In this document: piece by piece, positions 22,419 to 32,950 of the stretch
Numbering within the stretch: the first letter of the stretch is position 1
How the letters are laid out: each line of letters starts with the position of its first letter
Assembly (NCBI RefSeq): GCF_021698975.1
Contig: NZ_SSXA01000014.1
Span: 1-64,000 of the forward strand
Source of the DNA: Blastococcus sp. KM273128
GTDB taxonomy: Bacteria; Actinomycetota; Actinomycetes; Mycobacteriales; Geodermatophilaceae
Direction of reading: 5' to 3'
Length of the DNA stretch: 64,000 bases
Position numbers and translations under genes: made by a program
Notes under the pieces: model-generated
Databases searched by the model: none
Seen by the model: the letters and a program-made list of their open reading frames with translations, nothing else
What the model was told of the DNA's origin: nothing

Positions 22419-23225
22419 GTGCCGAATGCTGACGCCCTCGCGGGGGCGGTCGTACGGATGACCGGCGTCGACGTCGTGCGGGGCGGGAACCACCTGCTCC
22501 GCGGCGTGGACTGGGCGGTGGAGGGGGACCACCGCTGGGTGGTGCTCGGCCCCAACGGGGCGGGGAAGACCACGCTGCTGCAGCTCGCCGCCGCGCAGCT
22601 GCACCCGACGCAGGGCGAGGTGCGGCTGCTGGGCGAGACGCTCGGCGCCGTCGACGTCTTCGAGCTGCGGCCGCGCATCGGGCTGACCAGCGCGTCGCTC
22701 GCCCAGCGCATCGGGCCGGCGGAGAAGACCGGTGACGTCGTCGTCTCGGCCGGCTACGCGGTGGTCGGCCGCTGGCGGGAGCGCTACGACGTCCACGACC
22801 TGACCCGGGCCGGGATGCTCATGGCGCAGTGGGGCGTCGCCCAGTACGCGCACCGGCCGTTCGGCACCCTGAGCGAGGGCGAGCGCAAGCGCACCCAGAT
22901 CGCCCGCGCGCTGATGCCCGACCCGGAGCTGCTGCTGCTCGACGAGCCCGGCGCCGGGCTGGACCTCGGGGGGCGCGAGGACCTCGTCTCCCGCCTGTCG
23001 GACCTGGCCCGCTACCACTACGCGCCCGCGCAGGTGCTGGTCACCCACCACGTCGAGGAGATCCCGCCGGGCTACACCCACGCCCTGCTCCTGCGGGAGG
23101 GCGAGGTCGTCGCCTCCGGCGCGGCCGACGACGTCCTCACCGCCGGGCACCTGTCGGACACGTTCGGGCTCCCCCTCGAGCTGACCCGCACCGACGGGCG
23201 GTTCACCGCACGGCGGGCTCGCTAA
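22419..23225 (+). CDS. ABC transporter ATP-binding protein (orphan)
   Basis: A 268-aa ATPase with Walker A (GPNGAGKTT), signature (LSEGERKRTQ), Walker B (LLLLDEPGAGLD) and the switch histidine (VTHHVEEI). The fold resembles single-domain ATPases of the YlmA/ModF kind. No permease or binding protein adjoins it, so the transport role and substrate are unknown. GTG at 22419 lies 6 nt after TTGGAT, suggesting a leaderless transcript. Its TAA stop (23223-23225) forms the first bases of the -10 box for the next gene. Confidence 0.85.
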   Translation: MPNADALAGAVVRMTGVDVVRGGNHLLRGVDWAVEGDHRWVVLGPNGAGKTTLLQLAAAQLHPTQGEVRLLGETLGAVDVFELRPRIGLTSASLAQRIGPAEKTGDVVVSAGYAVVGRWRERYDVHDLTRAGMLMAQWGVAQYAHRPFGTLSEGERKRTQIARALMPDPELLLLDEPGAGLDLGGREDLVSRLSDLARYHYAPAQVLVTHHVEEIPPGYTHALLLREGEVVASGAADDVLTAGHLSDTFGLPLELTRTDGRFTARRAR

Positions 23226-23228
23226 GGT
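23223..23228 (+). promoter_or_regulatory. -10 box built on a stop codon
   Basis: TAAGGT starts with the TAA stop of the ABC gene and ends 7 nt before the ATG of the crotonase gene. No Shine-Dalgarno lies between. Confidence 0.55.
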
Positions 23229-23235
23229 GCGCTCC

Positions 23236-24024
23236 ATGGCATCGACGCCCGAGTTCGTGACCCTGCAGGTGGCCGACGGGGTGGGCACGATCCGCCTCGA
23301 CCGGCCGAAGATGAACGCCATCGACGAGCAGCTGCACCTGGAGGTCCGGGCGGCGGCGCTCGAGGCCGGCGAGCGGGCCGACGTGCGCGCCGTCGTCCTC
23401 TACGGCGGCGAGCGGGTCTTCGCCGCGGGCGCCGACATCAAGGCGATGTCGCAGCTGGACGGCCGGTCGATGGTCGCCTGGGGCCGCGAGCTGCAGGACT
23501 CCTTCCGCGCGGTGGCGCGCATCCCGAAGCCGGTCATCGCCGCGGTCACCGGCTACGCCCTCGGTGGTGGCTACGAGCTCGCGCTGTGCGCGGACTTCCG
23601 GGTGCTCGGCGCGGGCGCGAAGGTCGGCCAGCCCGAGATCCTGCTCGGCGTCATCCCGGGTGCGGGCGGCACGCAGCGGCTGGCCCGGCTGGTCGGCCCG
23701 GCCCGGGCCAAGGACCTGGTCTTCACCGGCCGCCACGTCGGTGCGGAGGAGGCCCTGGAGATGGGGCTGGCCGACGCCGTCGTCCCCGACGCGGAGGTCT
23801 ACGACACCGCGCTGGCCATGGCGCGCAAGCTCGCCGCCGGCCCGCCGCTGGCCCTGGCCGCCGCCAAGCGCGCCATCGACGAGGGGCTCGACCTGTCGCT
23901 CGACGAGGGGCTGGACCTGGAGAGCCGGCTGTTCGCCGAGCTGTTCGACACCGAGGACCAGAAGGCCGGCATGCGCTCGTTCCTGGACAGCGGTCCGGGC
24001 CAGGCCGAGTTCTCCGGCCGCTGA
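23236..24024 (+). CDS. enoyl-CoA hydratase
   Basis: A 262-aa crotonase-fold enzyme that hydrates 2-enoyl-CoA in fatty-acid or branched-chain oxidation. The oxyanion-hole segments are [10 protein letters not shown] and [10 protein letters not shown], and both catalytic glutamates of true hydratases are present (GGGYELAL and [15 protein letters not shown]). ATG at 23236 is preferred to GTG 23227 because the TAAGGT box fits it. A PLP-enzyme gene follows 5 nt later, so the two are probably co-transcribed. EtfBA downstream would accept electrons from acyl-CoA dehydrogenases of the same pathway. Confidence 0.9.
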   Translation: MASTPEFVTLQVADGVGTIRLDRPKMNAIDEQLHLEVRAAALEAGERADVRAVVLYGGERVFAAGADIKAMSQLDGRSMVAWGRELQDSFRAVARIPKPVIAAVTGYALGGGYELALCADFRVLGAGAKVGQPEILLGVIPGAGGTQRLARLVGPARAKDLVFTGRHVGAEEALEMGLADAVVPDAEVYDTALAMARKLAAGPPLALAAAKRAIDEGLDLSLDEGLDLESRLFAELFDTEDQKAGMRSFLDSGPGQAEFSGR

Positions 24025-24029
24025 CCCCG

Positions 24030-25142
24030 GTGGACGACGTCGTCGACCGGTCCGACCCGGGCGGGCGGGAGTGGGTCGACCGGGCGGTCGCCGTCGTCGA
24101 GGCCGACGCCCGGCGCAGCGCGGACACCCACCTGCTGGTCTACCCGCTGCCGCCCGAGTGGGGCGTCGACCTCTACCTCAAGGACGAGTCGACCCACCCC
24201 ACGGGCAGCCTCAAGCACCGGCTGGCGCGGTCGCTGTTCCTCTACGGGCTCTGCTCAGGGCAGATCACCGAGGGCAGCACGGTCGTCGAGGCCTCCAGCG
24301 GGTCGACGGCGGTGAGCGAGGCCTACTTCGCCCGGATGCTCGGCCTGCCGTTCGTCGCGGTGGTGCCGCGCTCGACCAGCCCCGAGAAGGTCGCGCTCAT
24401 CGAGTTCCACGGCGGTCGCTGCCACTTCGTCGACCGGGCGCCCGACATCTACGGGGAGGCCCGCCGGCTGGCCGCCGAGTGCGGGGGCCACTACCTCGAC
24501 CAGTTCACCTACGCGGAGCGGGCCACCGACTGGCGCGGCAACAACAACATCGCCGAGTCGATCTTCGAGCAGCTCTCCGCCGAGCCGCACCCGGTGCCCG
24601 AGTGGGTCGTGGTCGGGGCGGGCACCGGCGGCACCAGCGCCACCATCGGCCGCTACCTCCGCTACCGGCGGCACCCGACGCGGCTGGCCGTCGTCGACCC
24701 GGAGAACTCCGCCTTCTTCCCCGGCTACGCCGCGCTCGATGCCGGCTGGACGACCGGCACCCCGTCGCGCATCGAGGGCATCGGGCGGCCGCGGGTGGAG
24801 CCCTCGTTCGTGCCCACCATCGTCGACCGGATGGTCGCCGTGCCCGACGCGGCGTCCCTGGCCGCGATGCGGCACCTGGAGCGGGTCACCGGGCGCCGGG
24901 CCGGGGGGTCCACCGGGACCAACCTGTGGGGCGCGTTCGGGCTGGTCGCCGAGATGGTCGCCGCGGGGCGCCGCGGGAGCGTCGTCACCCTGCTGTGCGA
25001 CGGCGGGGAGCGGTACGCCCGGACGTACTACTCGGACGACTGGGTGGCGGCCCAGGGCCTGGACCTCGCGCCGTACGCGGCGACGCTCGAGCGGTTCGCC
25101 GCGACGGGGGAGTGGGCGGCCCCACCGATCCCACGGGCGTGA
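24030..25142 (+). CDS. PLP-dependent cysteine synthase-family protein (Cds1-like)
   Basis: A 370-aa fold-type II PLP enzyme. The PLP lysine is in [12 protein letters not shown], the substrate loop is [18 protein letters not shown], and the phosphate cup is [14 protein letters not shown]. It is longer than CysK/CysM and resembles the actinobacterial subgroup that includes M. tuberculosis Cds1 (Rv3684), a cysteine desulfhydrase, so cysteine breakdown to pyruvate, ammonia and sulfide is more likely than synthesis. The GTG start is 5 nt after the crotonase stop. Reaction direction is inferred from subgroup similarity only. Confidence 0.8.
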   Translation: MDDVVDRSDPGGREWVDRAVAVVEADARRSADTHLLVYPLPPEWGVDLYLKDESTHPTGSLKHRLARSLFLYGLCSGQITEGSTVVEASSGSTAVSEAYFARMLGLPFVAVVPRSTSPEKVALIEFHGGRCHFVDRAPDIYGEARRLAAECGGHYLDQFTYAERATDWRGNNNIAESIFEQLSAEPHPVPEWVVVGAGTGGTSATIGRYLRYRRHPTRLAVVDPENSAFFPGYAALDAGWTTGTPSRIEGIGRPRVEPSFVPTIVDRMVAVPDAASLAAMRHLERVTGRRAGGSTGTNLWGAFGLVAEMVAAGRRGSVVTLLCDGGERYARTYYSDDWVAAQGLDLAPYAATLERFAATGEWAAPPIPRA

Positions 25143-25186
25143 CGTGCCTCACCCGCCCCTCGCACCCCGGCGGCGTTACCCCGCAG

Positions 25187-25192
25187 TAGCCT
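25187..25192 (+). promoter_or_regulatory. putative -10 box for etfBA
   Basis: TAGCCT lies about 68 nt before the etfB ATG, leaving room for an untranslated leader. etfB has a clear Shine-Dalgarno (AGGAAGG, 25244-25250), as expected for a leadered transcript. Confidence 0.35.
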
Positions 25193-25259
25193 CCATCCTT
25201 GGAGCCAGGCGGGCCCGCGTGCCCGCATCCTGAACGCGTCCTGAGGAAGGTTCAGCGCG

Positions 25260-26039
25260 ATGAACATCGTCGTTCTTGTCAAGCAGGTCCCGGACTCGGG
25301 TAGTGAGCGGAAGCTGGACCCGGCCGACAACACCGTCGCCCGGGCCGCCGCCGACAACGTCATCAACGAGATGGACGAGTACGCCATCGAGGAGGCGCTC
25401 ACCATCAAGGAGGCGCAGGGCGGCGAGGTCACCGTGCTCACGGTCGGCCCCGACTCCGCCACCGACGCCATCCGCAAGGCGCTGTCCATGGGCGCCGACA
25501 AGGCCGTGCACGTCGTCGACGACGCCATCCACGGCTCGTGCGCGGTGCAGACCTCCGCCGTCCTCGCGGCGGCGCTGGGCCAGATGGAGTACGACCTGGT
25601 CATGTGCGGCGCGGAGGCCACCGACGCGCAGCTGTCGGTCATGCCCGCCCTGCTCGCCGAGCGCCTCGGCATCCCGCAGCTCTCCGGTGCCCGCAAGGTC
25701 ACCATCGAGGGCGGCACCGCGAAGGTGGAGCGGCAGACCGACGGCGGCTTCTGGGCCCTGGAGGCCCCGCTCCCGGCGATCATCTCGACCTGGGACACGA
25801 TCAACGAGCCGCGCTACCCCTCGTTCAAGGGGATCATGGCCGCGAAGAAGAAGCCGGTCGAGACCAAGACGCTGGCCGACATCGGCGTCGACGCGGGCAG
25901 CGTCGGCCTGGCCACCGCCACCAGCAAGGTCCTCGACTTCGCCGGCCGCCCGCCGAAGGGCGAGGGCGTCAAGGTGACCGACGAGGGCGACGGCGCGCAG
26001 AAGTTCGTCGACTACCTCGCCGGCCAGAAGATCGTCTGA
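25260..26039 (+). CDS. etfB: electron transfer flavoprotein beta subunit
   Basis: A 259-aa EtfB/FixA that binds AMP and passes electrons from acyl-CoA dehydrogenases to the respiratory chain with EtfA. Family marks are the MNIVVLVKQVPD start, DEYAIEEALTIKE, and the signature segment VERQTDGGFWALEAPLPAIIST. ATG at 25260 follows AGGAAGG by 9 nt. etfA starts 34 nt downstream. The M. tuberculosis homologues fixA/fixB are neighbours in the same order. Confidence 0.95.
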   Translation: MNIVVLVKQVPDSGSERKLDPADNTVARAAADNVINEMDEYAIEEALTIKEAQGGEVTVLTVGPDSATDAIRKALSMGADKAVHVVDDAIHGSCAVQTSAVLAAALGQMEYDLVMCGAEATDAQLSVMPALLAERLGIPQLSGARKVTIEGGTAKVERQTDGGFWALEAPLPAIISTWDTINEPRYPSFKGIMAAKKKPVETKTLADIGVDAGSVGLATATSKVLDFAGRPPKGEGVKVTDEGDGAQKFVDYLAGQKIV

Positions 26040-26073
26040 CCCCCGCCCGGATCGAAGGAAGAGGAGAACACCC

Positions 26074-27036
26074 ATGGCAGAGGTCCTGGTCCTTGCCGAG
26101 CTCAACCCGGCCGGCGGCGGCGTCCGCAAGACCACCCTGGAGGCCCTGACCGCGGCCCGCGCGCTCGGTGAGCCGTCGGCCGTCGTCCTCGGCGCGCCCG
26201 GCACGGCCGCCGGCGTCCGCGACCAGCTCGCGGAGTACGGCGCCGCGACGGTCTACGTCGCCGAGTCGGCCGACATCGACGACTACCTCGTGGCACCCAA
26301 GGCCGAGGTGCTGGCGCAGCTGGTGGCCGAGAAGTCGCCCGCCGCCGTCGTCATCCCGTCCTCCCCGGAGGGCAAGGAGATCGCCGCCCGCCTGGCCGTC
26401 AAGACCGGCAGCGGCTTCCTCACCGACGTCACCGAGATCGCCTCCGACGGCACCGCCACCCAGGTGGCGTTCGCCGGCGCGACGATCGTGCACTCGCAGG
26501 TCACGGTCGGCACCCCGATCTACACGCTGCGCGGCAACTCGATCGCCGCCGAGCCGGCCCCGGCCGCCGGTGCCGAGCAGACCGTGGACGTCGCCGTGAG
26601 CGACGCCGCCAAGCAGGTCCGCGTCGTCGAGCGCGTCGTCGAGCAGAAGAGCAGCCGCCCCGAGCTCACCGAGGCCTCGATCGTCGTCTCCGGTGGCCGC
26701 GGCGTGGCCAGCGCCGAGAACTTCTCGATCATCGAGGGCCTGGCCGACTCGCTCGGTGCCGCCGTCGGCGCCTCCCGCGCCGCCGTCGACTCCGGCTTCT
26801 ACCCGCACAGCTTCCAGGTCGGGCAGACCGGCAAGACCGTCTCGCCGCAGCTCTACGTGGCCGTCGGCATCTCCGGTGCCATCCAGCACCGCGCCGGCAT
26901 GCAGACCAGCAAGACGATCGTCGCCATCAACAAGGACCCCGAGGCGCCGATCTTCGAGCTGGCCGACTTCGGCGTCGTCGGTGACCTGAACACCGTCGTC
27001 CCGGCCGCCACCGAGCAGATCAACGCCCGCAAATAA
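26074..27036 (+). CDS. etfA: electron transfer flavoprotein alpha subunit
   Basis: A 320-aa EtfA/FixB, the FAD-binding partner of EtfB. The C-terminal FAD domain is clear: [38 protein letters not shown], and [20 protein letters not shown]. The start follows GGAAGAGGAG by about 8 nt. The stop is followed within 5 nt by a long hairpin, which closes the etfBA unit. Confidence 0.95.
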   Translation: MAEVLVLAELNPAGGGVRKTTLEALTAARALGEPSAVVLGAPGTAAGVRDQLAEYGAATVYVAESADIDDYLVAPKAEVLAQLVAEKSPAAVVIPSSPEGKEIAARLAVKTGSGFLTDVTEIASDGTATQVAFAGATIVHSQVTVGTPIYTLRGNSIAAEPAPAAGAEQTVDVAVSDAAKQVRVVERVVEQKSSRPELTEASIVVSGGRGVASAENFSIIEGLADSLGAAVGASRAAVDSGFYPHSFQVGQTGKTVSPQLYVAVGISGAIQHRAGMQTSKTIVAINKDPEAPIFELADFGVVGDLNTVVPAATEQINARK

Positions 27037-27040
27037 AACA

Positions 27041-27090
27041 CCCCGTCCCCCTCCAGCCTCGCTCCGCTCGCCCGGAGCCTCTGGACGGGG
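27041..27090 (+). terminator. terminator hairpin after etfA (CCTCGCTCCGCTCG family)
   Basis: The outer stem CCCCGTCC (27041-27048) pairs with GGACGGGG (27083-27090); an inner stem pairs GCTCCG (27061-27066) with CGGAGC (27073-27078). The loop side contains CCTCGCTCCGCTCG (27057-27070), which recurs in the hairpin after ilvB. Confidence 0.75.
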
Positions 27091-27169
27091 CCGGCTGAGC
27101 GGAGACACTCCGCGCAGGTCGGACCAACGTCTGAGCGCCGGTCCCCGGGAGGGGGTCGGCGCTCGACGC

Positions 27170-28618
27170 ATGTCCGGGAGCGGGAAGCAGCCGGGAGCGC
27201 GGGTGGTTGAGCACCGCGTGGACACCGTCGCGCCCCCGGCGCTGTTCGACCGGGCGCACCGGCTCACCACCGCCGGCCTGCTGATGCTGGTCACCTTCGT
27301 CGCCTTCGAGGCGATGGCGGTGGCCACGGCGATGCCGACCGCGGTCGCCGAGCTGGACGGGCTGGCCTGGTACGCGTGGCCGTTCAGCGCCTTCCTCGTC
27401 GCCTCGGTGGTCGGGATGGTGGTCGGCGGCGACCTCGGTGACCGCCGCGGCCCCCGGGTGGCGCTGCTGACCGGTGTGGCGGTGTTCGCGGCGGGGCTGC
27501 TGGCCGCCGGCGTCGCGGGCGACATGGCGCTGTTCGTCGCCGCCCGGGCGCTGCAGGGCATCGGCGGCGGGGCGATCGCCGTCGCCCTGTACGTCGTGGC
27601 CGGGCAGGCGTTCGCACCCGGGCTGCGGCCGCGGCTGTTCGGCGCGTTCGCCGCCGCGTGGGTGCTGCCGGCGCTGGTCGGCCCCGTCGTCGCCGGGCTG
27701 GTCACCACGCACCTCACCTGGCGGCTGGTCTTCCTCGGCCTGCTGCCGCTCATCCTGCTGGGCCTCGGTCTGGTGCTGCCCGCCGCCCGGGCGCTGCCGC
27801 GGCCCGCCGCGCCCGCGGTGCCCGCCTCCGCCCGCCGGTGGTGGGCGCTGCTGGCCGGCGTCGGGATCGCCGCGCTGCAGTACGCCGGCCAGCGCCTGGA
27901 CCTCCTGGCGGCCGGGATCGCCGTCGCCGGGCTGCTGACCCTCGTCGCCGGCCTGCGCCCGCTGCTGCCCCCGGGGACCGCCGTCGCCCGCCCGGGGCTG
28001 CCCGCGGTGGTCGCCGGCCGCGGCCTGCTGGCCGGCGCCTTCTTCGGCATGGACGCGCTGCTGCCGCTGGCCCTCACCGAGCTGCACGGCTACTCGGCCA
28101 CCGCCGCCGGCGTCCCGCTCACCGCGGGTGCGCTGGGCTGGGCCACCGCCTCGCAGCTGCAGGGCCGCAACCCGCAGTGGTCGCGGGTGCGGTTGCTGCG
28201 GCTCGGGTTCGGCGTGCTCACCGCCGGGCTGCTGGCCACGGCCGCCATCGCCGTCCCCGGGATCGGCGGCTGGCCCGCCTACGCGAGCTGGGCGGTGGCC
28301 GGTCTCGGCATGGGGCTGGGCATGCCGAGCCTGAGCGTCCTCCTGCTCGAGCGGTCCTCGGACGAGACCCGTGGCGCGGACTCCGCCGCCTTCCAGATCG
28401 CCGACGTCACCGGTGCCGCCGCCTGCGTCGGCGTGGTCGGTGTGCTCGTCGCCGCCGCGGCCGGCGGAACGCTGTCCTTCCCGGTCGCGGTGCTGGCCGG
28501 TGTGGTGCTGCTCTCGGCCGTCGCGGTCGCGGGTGCGGTGCTGGCCCCACGGGCGGGTGGTGCTCCGGCGGCGGCAACCGGCCCCGCCGTCCCCGCGACT
28601 ACCCTGAGCGCGTCATGA
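27170..28618 (+). CDS. MFS transporter
   Basis: A 482-aa integral membrane protein of the major facilitator superfamily with 12 to 14 hydrophobic segments. The motif A loop is [11 protein letters not shown] after helix 2, and helix 1 has the drug-exporter-like [19 protein letters not shown]. The substrate is unknown. ATG at 27170 is the earliest reasonable start; a GTG near 27200 is possible because the first 20 residues are hydrophilic and not clearly conserved. Its TGA overlaps the iscS ATG (ATGA, 28615-28618), so the two are probably translated from one message. Confidence 0.88.
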   Translation: MSGSGKQPGARVVEHRVDTVAPPALFDRAHRLTTAGLLMLVTFVAFEAMAVATAMPTAVAELDGLAWYAWPFSAFLVASVVGMVVGGDLGDRRGPRVALLTGVAVFAAGLLAAGVAGDMALFVAARALQGIGGGAIAVALYVVAGQAFAPGLRPRLFGAFAAAWVLPALVGPVVAGLVTTHLTWRLVFLGLLPLILLGLGLVLPAARALPRPAAPAVPASARRWWALLAGVGIAALQYAGQRLDLLAAGIAVAGLLTLVAGLRPLLPPGTAVARPGLPAVVAGRGLLAGAFFGMDALLPLALTELHGYSATAAGVPLTAGALGWATASQLQGRNPQWSRVRLLRLGFGVLTAGLLATAAIAVPGIGGWPAYASWAVAGLGMGLGMPSLSVLLLERSSDETRGADSAAFQIADVTGAAACVGVVGVLVAAAAGGTLSFPVAVLAGVVLLSAVAVAGAVLAPRAGGAPAAATGPAVPATTLSAS

Positions 28619-29820
28619 CCTACTCGGATCCGGTCTACCTCGACCACGCGGCGACCACGCCGATGCTGCCCGAGGTGCTGGCGGCGATGACCGGCCAGCT
28701 CGGCCGCGTGGGCAACGCCTCGTCGTTGCACGCCAGCGGCCGGGCGGCGCGCCGTGCGGCCGAGCAGGCCCGCGAGCGGCTGGCCGAGGCGCTGGGCGCG
28801 CGCCCGTCGGAGGTGCTGTTCACCGGCGGCGGCACCGAGAGCGACAACCTGGCCGTCAAGGGGCTGTTCTGGGCCCGGCGCGCGGCCGACTCCCGCCGCC
28901 GCCGCATCGTCGTCAGCCCGGCCGAACACCACGCCGTCCTGGACAGCGTCGAGTGGCTGGCCAAGCACGAGGGCGCCGAGGTGACCTGGCTGCCGGTGGA
29001 GCCCTCGGGGCGGGTGACCCCGGCCGCGCTGGCCGAGGCGCTCGGCGACGGCAGCGACGTCGCCGTCGCCAGCGTCATGTGGGCCAACAACGAGATCGGC
29101 GCGGTGAGCGACGTCGCCGCGCTCGCCGCGGTGGCGCACGACGTCGGCGTGCCGTTCCACACCGACGCCGTGCAGGCGGTCGGGCAGGTGCTGGTCGACT
29201 TCGGCGCCAGCGGCGTCGACGCCCTCACCATGACCGGGCACAAGCTGGGCGGCCCGATGGGCGCCGGCGTCCTGCTGCTGCGCCGCGACGCCGAGTGCAC
29301 GCCCCTGCTGCACGGCGGCGGACAGGAGCGGGACGTCCGCTCCGGCACGCTGGACGTCGCCGCCATCGTCGGGCTCGCGGTGGCGGCCGCAGCGGCGGTG
29401 GACGGGCGCGTCGAGCGGGCCGCCGAGCTCGCCCGGCTGCGCGACCGGCTGGTGGCCGGGGTCGTGGCGCAGGTGCCCGACGCGCAGCTCAACGGGCCGG
29501 CTCTGGACGACGTCGTCCGCTCGGGGCCCGGCCGGCTCCCCGGCAACGCGCACCTGTCGTTCCCCGGCGCCGAGGGCGACGCGCTGCTCATGCTGCTCGA
29601 CGCCAAGGGCATCGAGTGCTCGACCGGTTCCGCCTGCAGCGCGGGGGTGGCCCGGCCGAGCCACGTGCTGCTGGCCGTGGGCGCCGACCCGGAGCGGGCG
29701 CGCAGCTCGCTGCGGTTCAGCCTCGGGCACACCAGCACCGACGCCGACGTCGACGCGCTCCTCGCCGTCATCGCCCCCGTGGTCGAGCGGGCCCGGCGGG
29801 CCGGGACGGGGCGCCGGTGA
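28615..29820 (+). CDS. iscS: cysteine desulfurase
   Basis: A 401-aa class V PLP aminotransferase-fold enzyme that takes sulfur from cysteine. It has [10 protein letters not shown] at the N terminus, the PLP lysine in [14 protein letters not shown] and the persulfide cysteine in [14 protein letters not shown] (IscS/NifS-type loop). It overlaps the MFS gene by 4 nt and the mnmA start by 4 nt (GTGA). The coupling to mnmA indicates that a main job is supplying sulfur for tRNA 2-thiouridine, though a role in Fe-S assembly is not excluded. Confidence 0.94.
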   Translation: MTYSDPVYLDHAATTPMLPEVLAAMTGQLGRVGNASSLHASGRAARRAAEQARERLAEALGARPSEVLFTGGGTESDNLAVKGLFWARRAADSRRRRIVVSPAEHHAVLDSVEWLAKHEGAEVTWLPVEPSGRVTPAALAEALGDGSDVAVASVMWANNEIGAVSDVAALAAVAHDVGVPFHTDAVQAVGQVLVDFGASGVDALTMTGHKLGGPMGAGVLLLRRDAECTPLLHGGGQERDVRSGTLDVAAIVGLAVAAAAAVDGRVERAAELARLRDRLVAGVVAQVPDAQLNGPALDDVVRSGPGRLPGNAHLSFPGAEGDALLMLLDAKGIECSTGSACSAGVARPSHVLLAVGADPERARSSLRFSLGHTSTDADVDALLAVIAPVVERARRAGTGRR

Positions 29821-30902
29821 GGGTCCTGGCGGCGATGAGCGGGGGCGTCGACTCCGCCGTGGCCGCGGCCCTGGCCGTCGACGCCGGGCACGACGTCACC
29901 GGGGTGCACCTGGCGCTCTCCCCGGACCGGCAGGCGCTGCGCAGCGGGGCCCGCGGGTGCTGCAGCGTCGAGGACGCCCACGACGCCCGGCGGGTCGCCG
30001 ACGAGCTCGGCATCCCCTTCTACGTGTGGGACCTGGCCGAGCGGTTCACCGAGGACGTCGTCGACGACTTCGTCGCCGAGTACGCCGCCGGGCGCACCCC
30101 CAACCCGTGCCTGCGCTGCAACGAGAGGATCAAGTTCTCGGCGGTGCTGGACCGCGCGCGGGCGCTGGGCTTCGACGCCGTGGTCACCGGGCACCACGCG
30201 CGGCTGGCCGACGGCGAGCTGCGGCGCTCGGTCGACGCCGCCAAGGACCAGTCCTACGTGCTCGGGGTGCTCACCGCCGAGCAGCTGTCGGCGGCGGCGT
30301 TCCCGCTGGGCGGCATGACCAAGGACCGGGTGCGGGAGATCGCCGCCGAGCGCGGCTTCGGCGTCGCGGCGAAGCCCGACTCGCACGACATCTGCTTCAT
30401 CCCCGACGGCGACACCCGCGGCTTCCTGGCCCGCCGGCTGGGCAGCCGCCGGGGCCCGGTCGTCGACGCCGCCACCGGCGCGACCGTCGGCGAGCACGAG
30501 GGCACCTACGGCTTCACCGTCGGCCAGCGGCGGGGGCTCGGGGTCACCGCCGGCGACTCGCGGCCCCGCTACGTGCTCGGCATCGAGCCGGTGAGCCGCA
30601 CGGTGACCATCGGCACCGCCGACCTCGCCGGGGTGTGCTGCGTCGTCACCGCGGCGCCCACGTGGACCGGGACGGCGCCGGCGCTGCCGTTCCGGGCGGA
30701 GGTGCAGCTGCGCGCCCACGGCACCCCCGTGCCCTGCGAGGTGACCGGGGACGACGCCGGCGGGCTGCGCATCCTGCTGGACGAGGACCAGCGCGGGGTG
30801 GCCGCCGGGCAGTCCGCGGTGCTCTACGCGCCCGACCCGCTGCGCGGCGACCTCGTCCTGGGCCAGGCCGCCGTCCGCAGCGCCACCGCGACGCGCGGCT
30901 GA
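29817..30902 (+). CDS. mnmA: tRNA-specific 2-thiouridylase
   Basis: MnmA (361 aa) thiolates U34 of the tRNAs for Lys, Glu and Gln. It shows the ATP-pyrophosphatase loop [12 protein letters not shown], the first catalytic cysteine in [12 protein letters not shown], the second in [10 protein letters not shown], and the [11 protein letters not shown]-type RNA-binding region ([14 protein letters not shown]). GTG at 29817 overlaps the iscS stop. It is the last member of the MFS-iscS-mnmA unit; a short inverted repeat (ACCGGCC 30911-30917 with GGCCGGT 30937-30943) follows and may end transcription. Confidence 0.95.
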   Translation: MRVLAAMSGGVDSAVAAALAVDAGHDVTGVHLALSPDRQALRSGARGCCSVEDAHDARRVADELGIPFYVWDLAERFTEDVVDDFVAEYAAGRTPNPCLRCNERIKFSAVLDRARALGFDAVVTGHHARLADGELRRSVDAAKDQSYVLGVLTAEQLSAAAFPLGGMTKDRVREIAAERGFGVAAKPDSHDICFIPDGDTRGFLARRLGSRRGPVVDAATGATVGEHEGTYGFTVGQRRGLGVTAGDSRPRYVLGIEPVSRTVTIGTADLAGVCCVVTAAPTWTGTAPALPFRAEVQLRAHGTPVPCEVTGDDAGGLRILLDEDQRGVAAGQSAVLYAPDPLRGDLVLGQAAVRSATATRG

Positions 30903-31046
30903 GACCCCCCACCGGCCGTCGGACCTCCCGCACACGGGCCGGTGAACACCCGCCGACGACGGCGTGGCCGCGACGGCTCCGAGTGGCGGGCCGCGGGGAG
31001 CCGTGATCACCTCGCAGGGACCTGGTTCCGAGGAGCGGGAGGTGCC

Positions 31047-32900
31047 GTGCCCCGGGTCCGTCCTGCCCGAGCGGCCCTGGCGGTGGTGCTGCTCCTCGTG
31101 CTGGCCGCCTGCCGCGCCGGCGCCGCACCCGGGGACGACGGGCCACCCGCGCCGGAGGCCGTGCCCGCCGCCCCCACGGACACCGAGGTCCAGGTCCTCG
31201 CGATCAACGACTTCCACGGGCAGCTGCGCCCGCCCCGCGGGCCCGCCGGCACCCTCGAGACGGGCGTGCCCGGCCCGGGTGCCGACGGCCGGCCGGGCAC
31301 CGAGGACGACGGTCCGCAGCTCGTCGGTGGCGCGGCGCACCTGGCCCGGACCCTGGCCGACCGGCGGGCCGACTTCGGCGGGGAGCCGCAGGACTCGCTC
31401 ACGCTGGGCGCCGGGGACATGGTCGGCGCCTCGCCGTTCGTCTCCGGTGCCTTCCGGGACGAGCCCGCGGTGGAGGTCCTCGACGCGCTCGGGCTGGACT
31501 TCTCCGCCGTCGGCAACCACGAGTTCGACCGCGGGGTGCAGGAGCTGCTGCGGCTCTCGGCCGCCGGTGACGGCAGCTTCTCGGACGACGTGGAGGCGTG
31601 CGCCGGTGTCGTCGCCGAGGAGACCGGGTGCTTCGCCGACAGCACCGGTGAGCCCTTCAGCGGGGCGGCGTTCGGCTACCTGGCCGCCAACGTCGTCGAC
31701 CAGCGGACCGGCGACCCGGTCCTGCCGCCCTACGCGGTGGTGCAGACCTCCGGCGGCGTCGAGATCGGCATCGTGGGCGTCGTGACCGCCGACACCCCCG
31801 GGATGGTGCTGCCGTCCGGGATCGCCGGCTTCGAGTTCGGCGACGAGGCCGAGGCCGCGAACCGCTACGTGGCGGAGCTGCAGGACCGCGGGGTGGAGGC
31901 GATCGTGCTGCTGGTCCACGAGGGCGGGGCGCAGAGCGGTGGCTACGACGAGTGCGCCGGCGACCTGGCCGGCACGGCCATCGAGGAGATCAACGCCGCC
32001 GTGGCACCGGCCGTGGACGTCGTCGTCACCGGTCACACCCACGGCGCCTACGACTGCCGGCTCCCCGACCCGGACGGTTTCCCGCGTCCCGTCGTGCAGG
32101 CGGGCCCGCACGGGACCTCGGTCGTCGACCTCCGGTTCGTCGTCGGTGCCGACGGGGACGTGCGGCGGGACACCGTCACCTCGACCGCCGTGCCGGTGCT
32201 CCGGTCGGAGCCGGACCCGGAGGTGGCCCGGATCGTCGAGCACTGGACCGCCCGGGCGGAGGACGAGGGGGGCGACACCCCGGTCGCCGTGCTGACGGGC
32301 GACGTCCGCCGCGGCCCCGGCCCGTCGTCGCCGCTGGGCGTGCTCGTCGGGGACGCGATGCTGGCCGCGGCGACCGCCGAGGTCGCCGGGCCGGCGCCGC
32401 TCGCCGCCTTCACCAGCAGCGGCAGCATCCGCGCCGACCTGGTGGCCCGCGAAGACTCCGGCGAGGTCCGGCGCCGGGACGTGTACGCCGTCGTGTCGCT
32501 GCCGTACACCGTCGACGTCGTCACCGTCCCCGGGGCGACGATCCGGCAGGCGTTCGAGCAGCAGTTCACCGAGGACGGCGGGCTGGGGCCGTTCCCGCTC
32601 GAGGTCTCCGGCGGGGTCGCCTACTCGTACGACCCCGCGCGCCCGCCCGGCGATCGCGTCGACCCGTGCTCCCTCGTCCTCGGCGACCAGCGGGTCGACC
32701 CCGCGGGGAGCTACCGGATCGCCCTGACCTCGCACCTGCGGGTGGGGAGCGACGGGTACACGGCCTTCGCCTCCGGTGCCGGGGCGGTCCGCGGGCCGGA
32801 CCTGTCCGACGCCTTCGTGGAGCACCTCGCGGCCCGGTCGCCGGTCGACCCGCCCGCGCCGGCCCGGGTGGTGGCCACCGCGGAGCGCCTGGCCTGCTGA
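31047..32900 (+). CDS. 5'-nucleotidase / metallophosphatase lipoprotein
   Basis: A 617-aa exported enzyme. A basic start and hydrophobic segment lead to the lipobox LAAC (Cys at about residue 22). The metallophosphoesterase domain has INDFHGQL, SAVGNHEFDRG and VTGHTHGAYDC; the C-terminal 5'-nucleotidase domain covers about residues 400-590. It should release nucleosides from nucleotides outside the membrane. GTG at 31047 puts the signal peptide at the N terminus and has GGGAGG close upstream. A longer frame from 30942 would bury the signal and is less likely. Confidence 0.88.
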   Translation: MPRVRPARAALAVVLLLVLAACRAGAAPGDDGPPAPEAVPAAPTDTEVQVLAINDFHGQLRPPRGPAGTLETGVPGPGADGRPGTEDDGPQLVGGAAHLARTLADRRADFGGEPQDSLTLGAGDMVGASPFVSGAFRDEPAVEVLDALGLDFSAVGNHEFDRGVQELLRLSAAGDGSFSDDVEACAGVVAEETGCFADSTGEPFSGAAFGYLAANVVDQRTGDPVLPPYAVVQTSGGVEIGIVGVVTADTPGMVLPSGIAGFEFGDEAEAANRYVAELQDRGVEAIVLLVHEGGAQSGGYDECAGDLAGTAIEEINAAVAPAVDVVVTGHTHGAYDCRLPDPDGFPRPVVQAGPHGTSVVDLRFVVGADGDVRRDTVTSTAVPVLRSEPDPEVARIVEHWTARAEDEGGDTPVAVLTGDVRRGPGPSSPLGVLVGDAMLAAATAEVAGPAPLAAFTSSGSIRADLVAREDSGEVRRRDVYAVVSLPYTVDVVTVPGATIRQAFEQQFTEDGGLGPFPLEVSGGVAYSYDPARPPGDRVDPCSLVLGDQRVDPAGSYRIALTSHLRVGSDGYTAFASGAGAVRGPDLSDAFVEHLAARSPVDPPAPARVVATAERLAC

Positions 32901-32938
32901 CCCGGCCGACCGTCGTCCGGGGCGTCCGACCGGCGGGC

Positions 32939-32944
32939 TAGCGT
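32939..32944 (+). promoter_or_regulatory. -10 box of leaderless transcript
   Basis: TAGCGT is followed by 6 nt and then ATG at 32951; no Shine-Dalgarno. Confidence 0.55.
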
Positions 32945-32950
32945 CGTGGC

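Noticed and set aside
30942-31046. N-terminal extension of the 5'-nucleotidase from an upstream ATG at 30942
   Set aside because: It would place the lipoprotein signal and lipobox internally; GTG 31047 gives a normal signal peptide.
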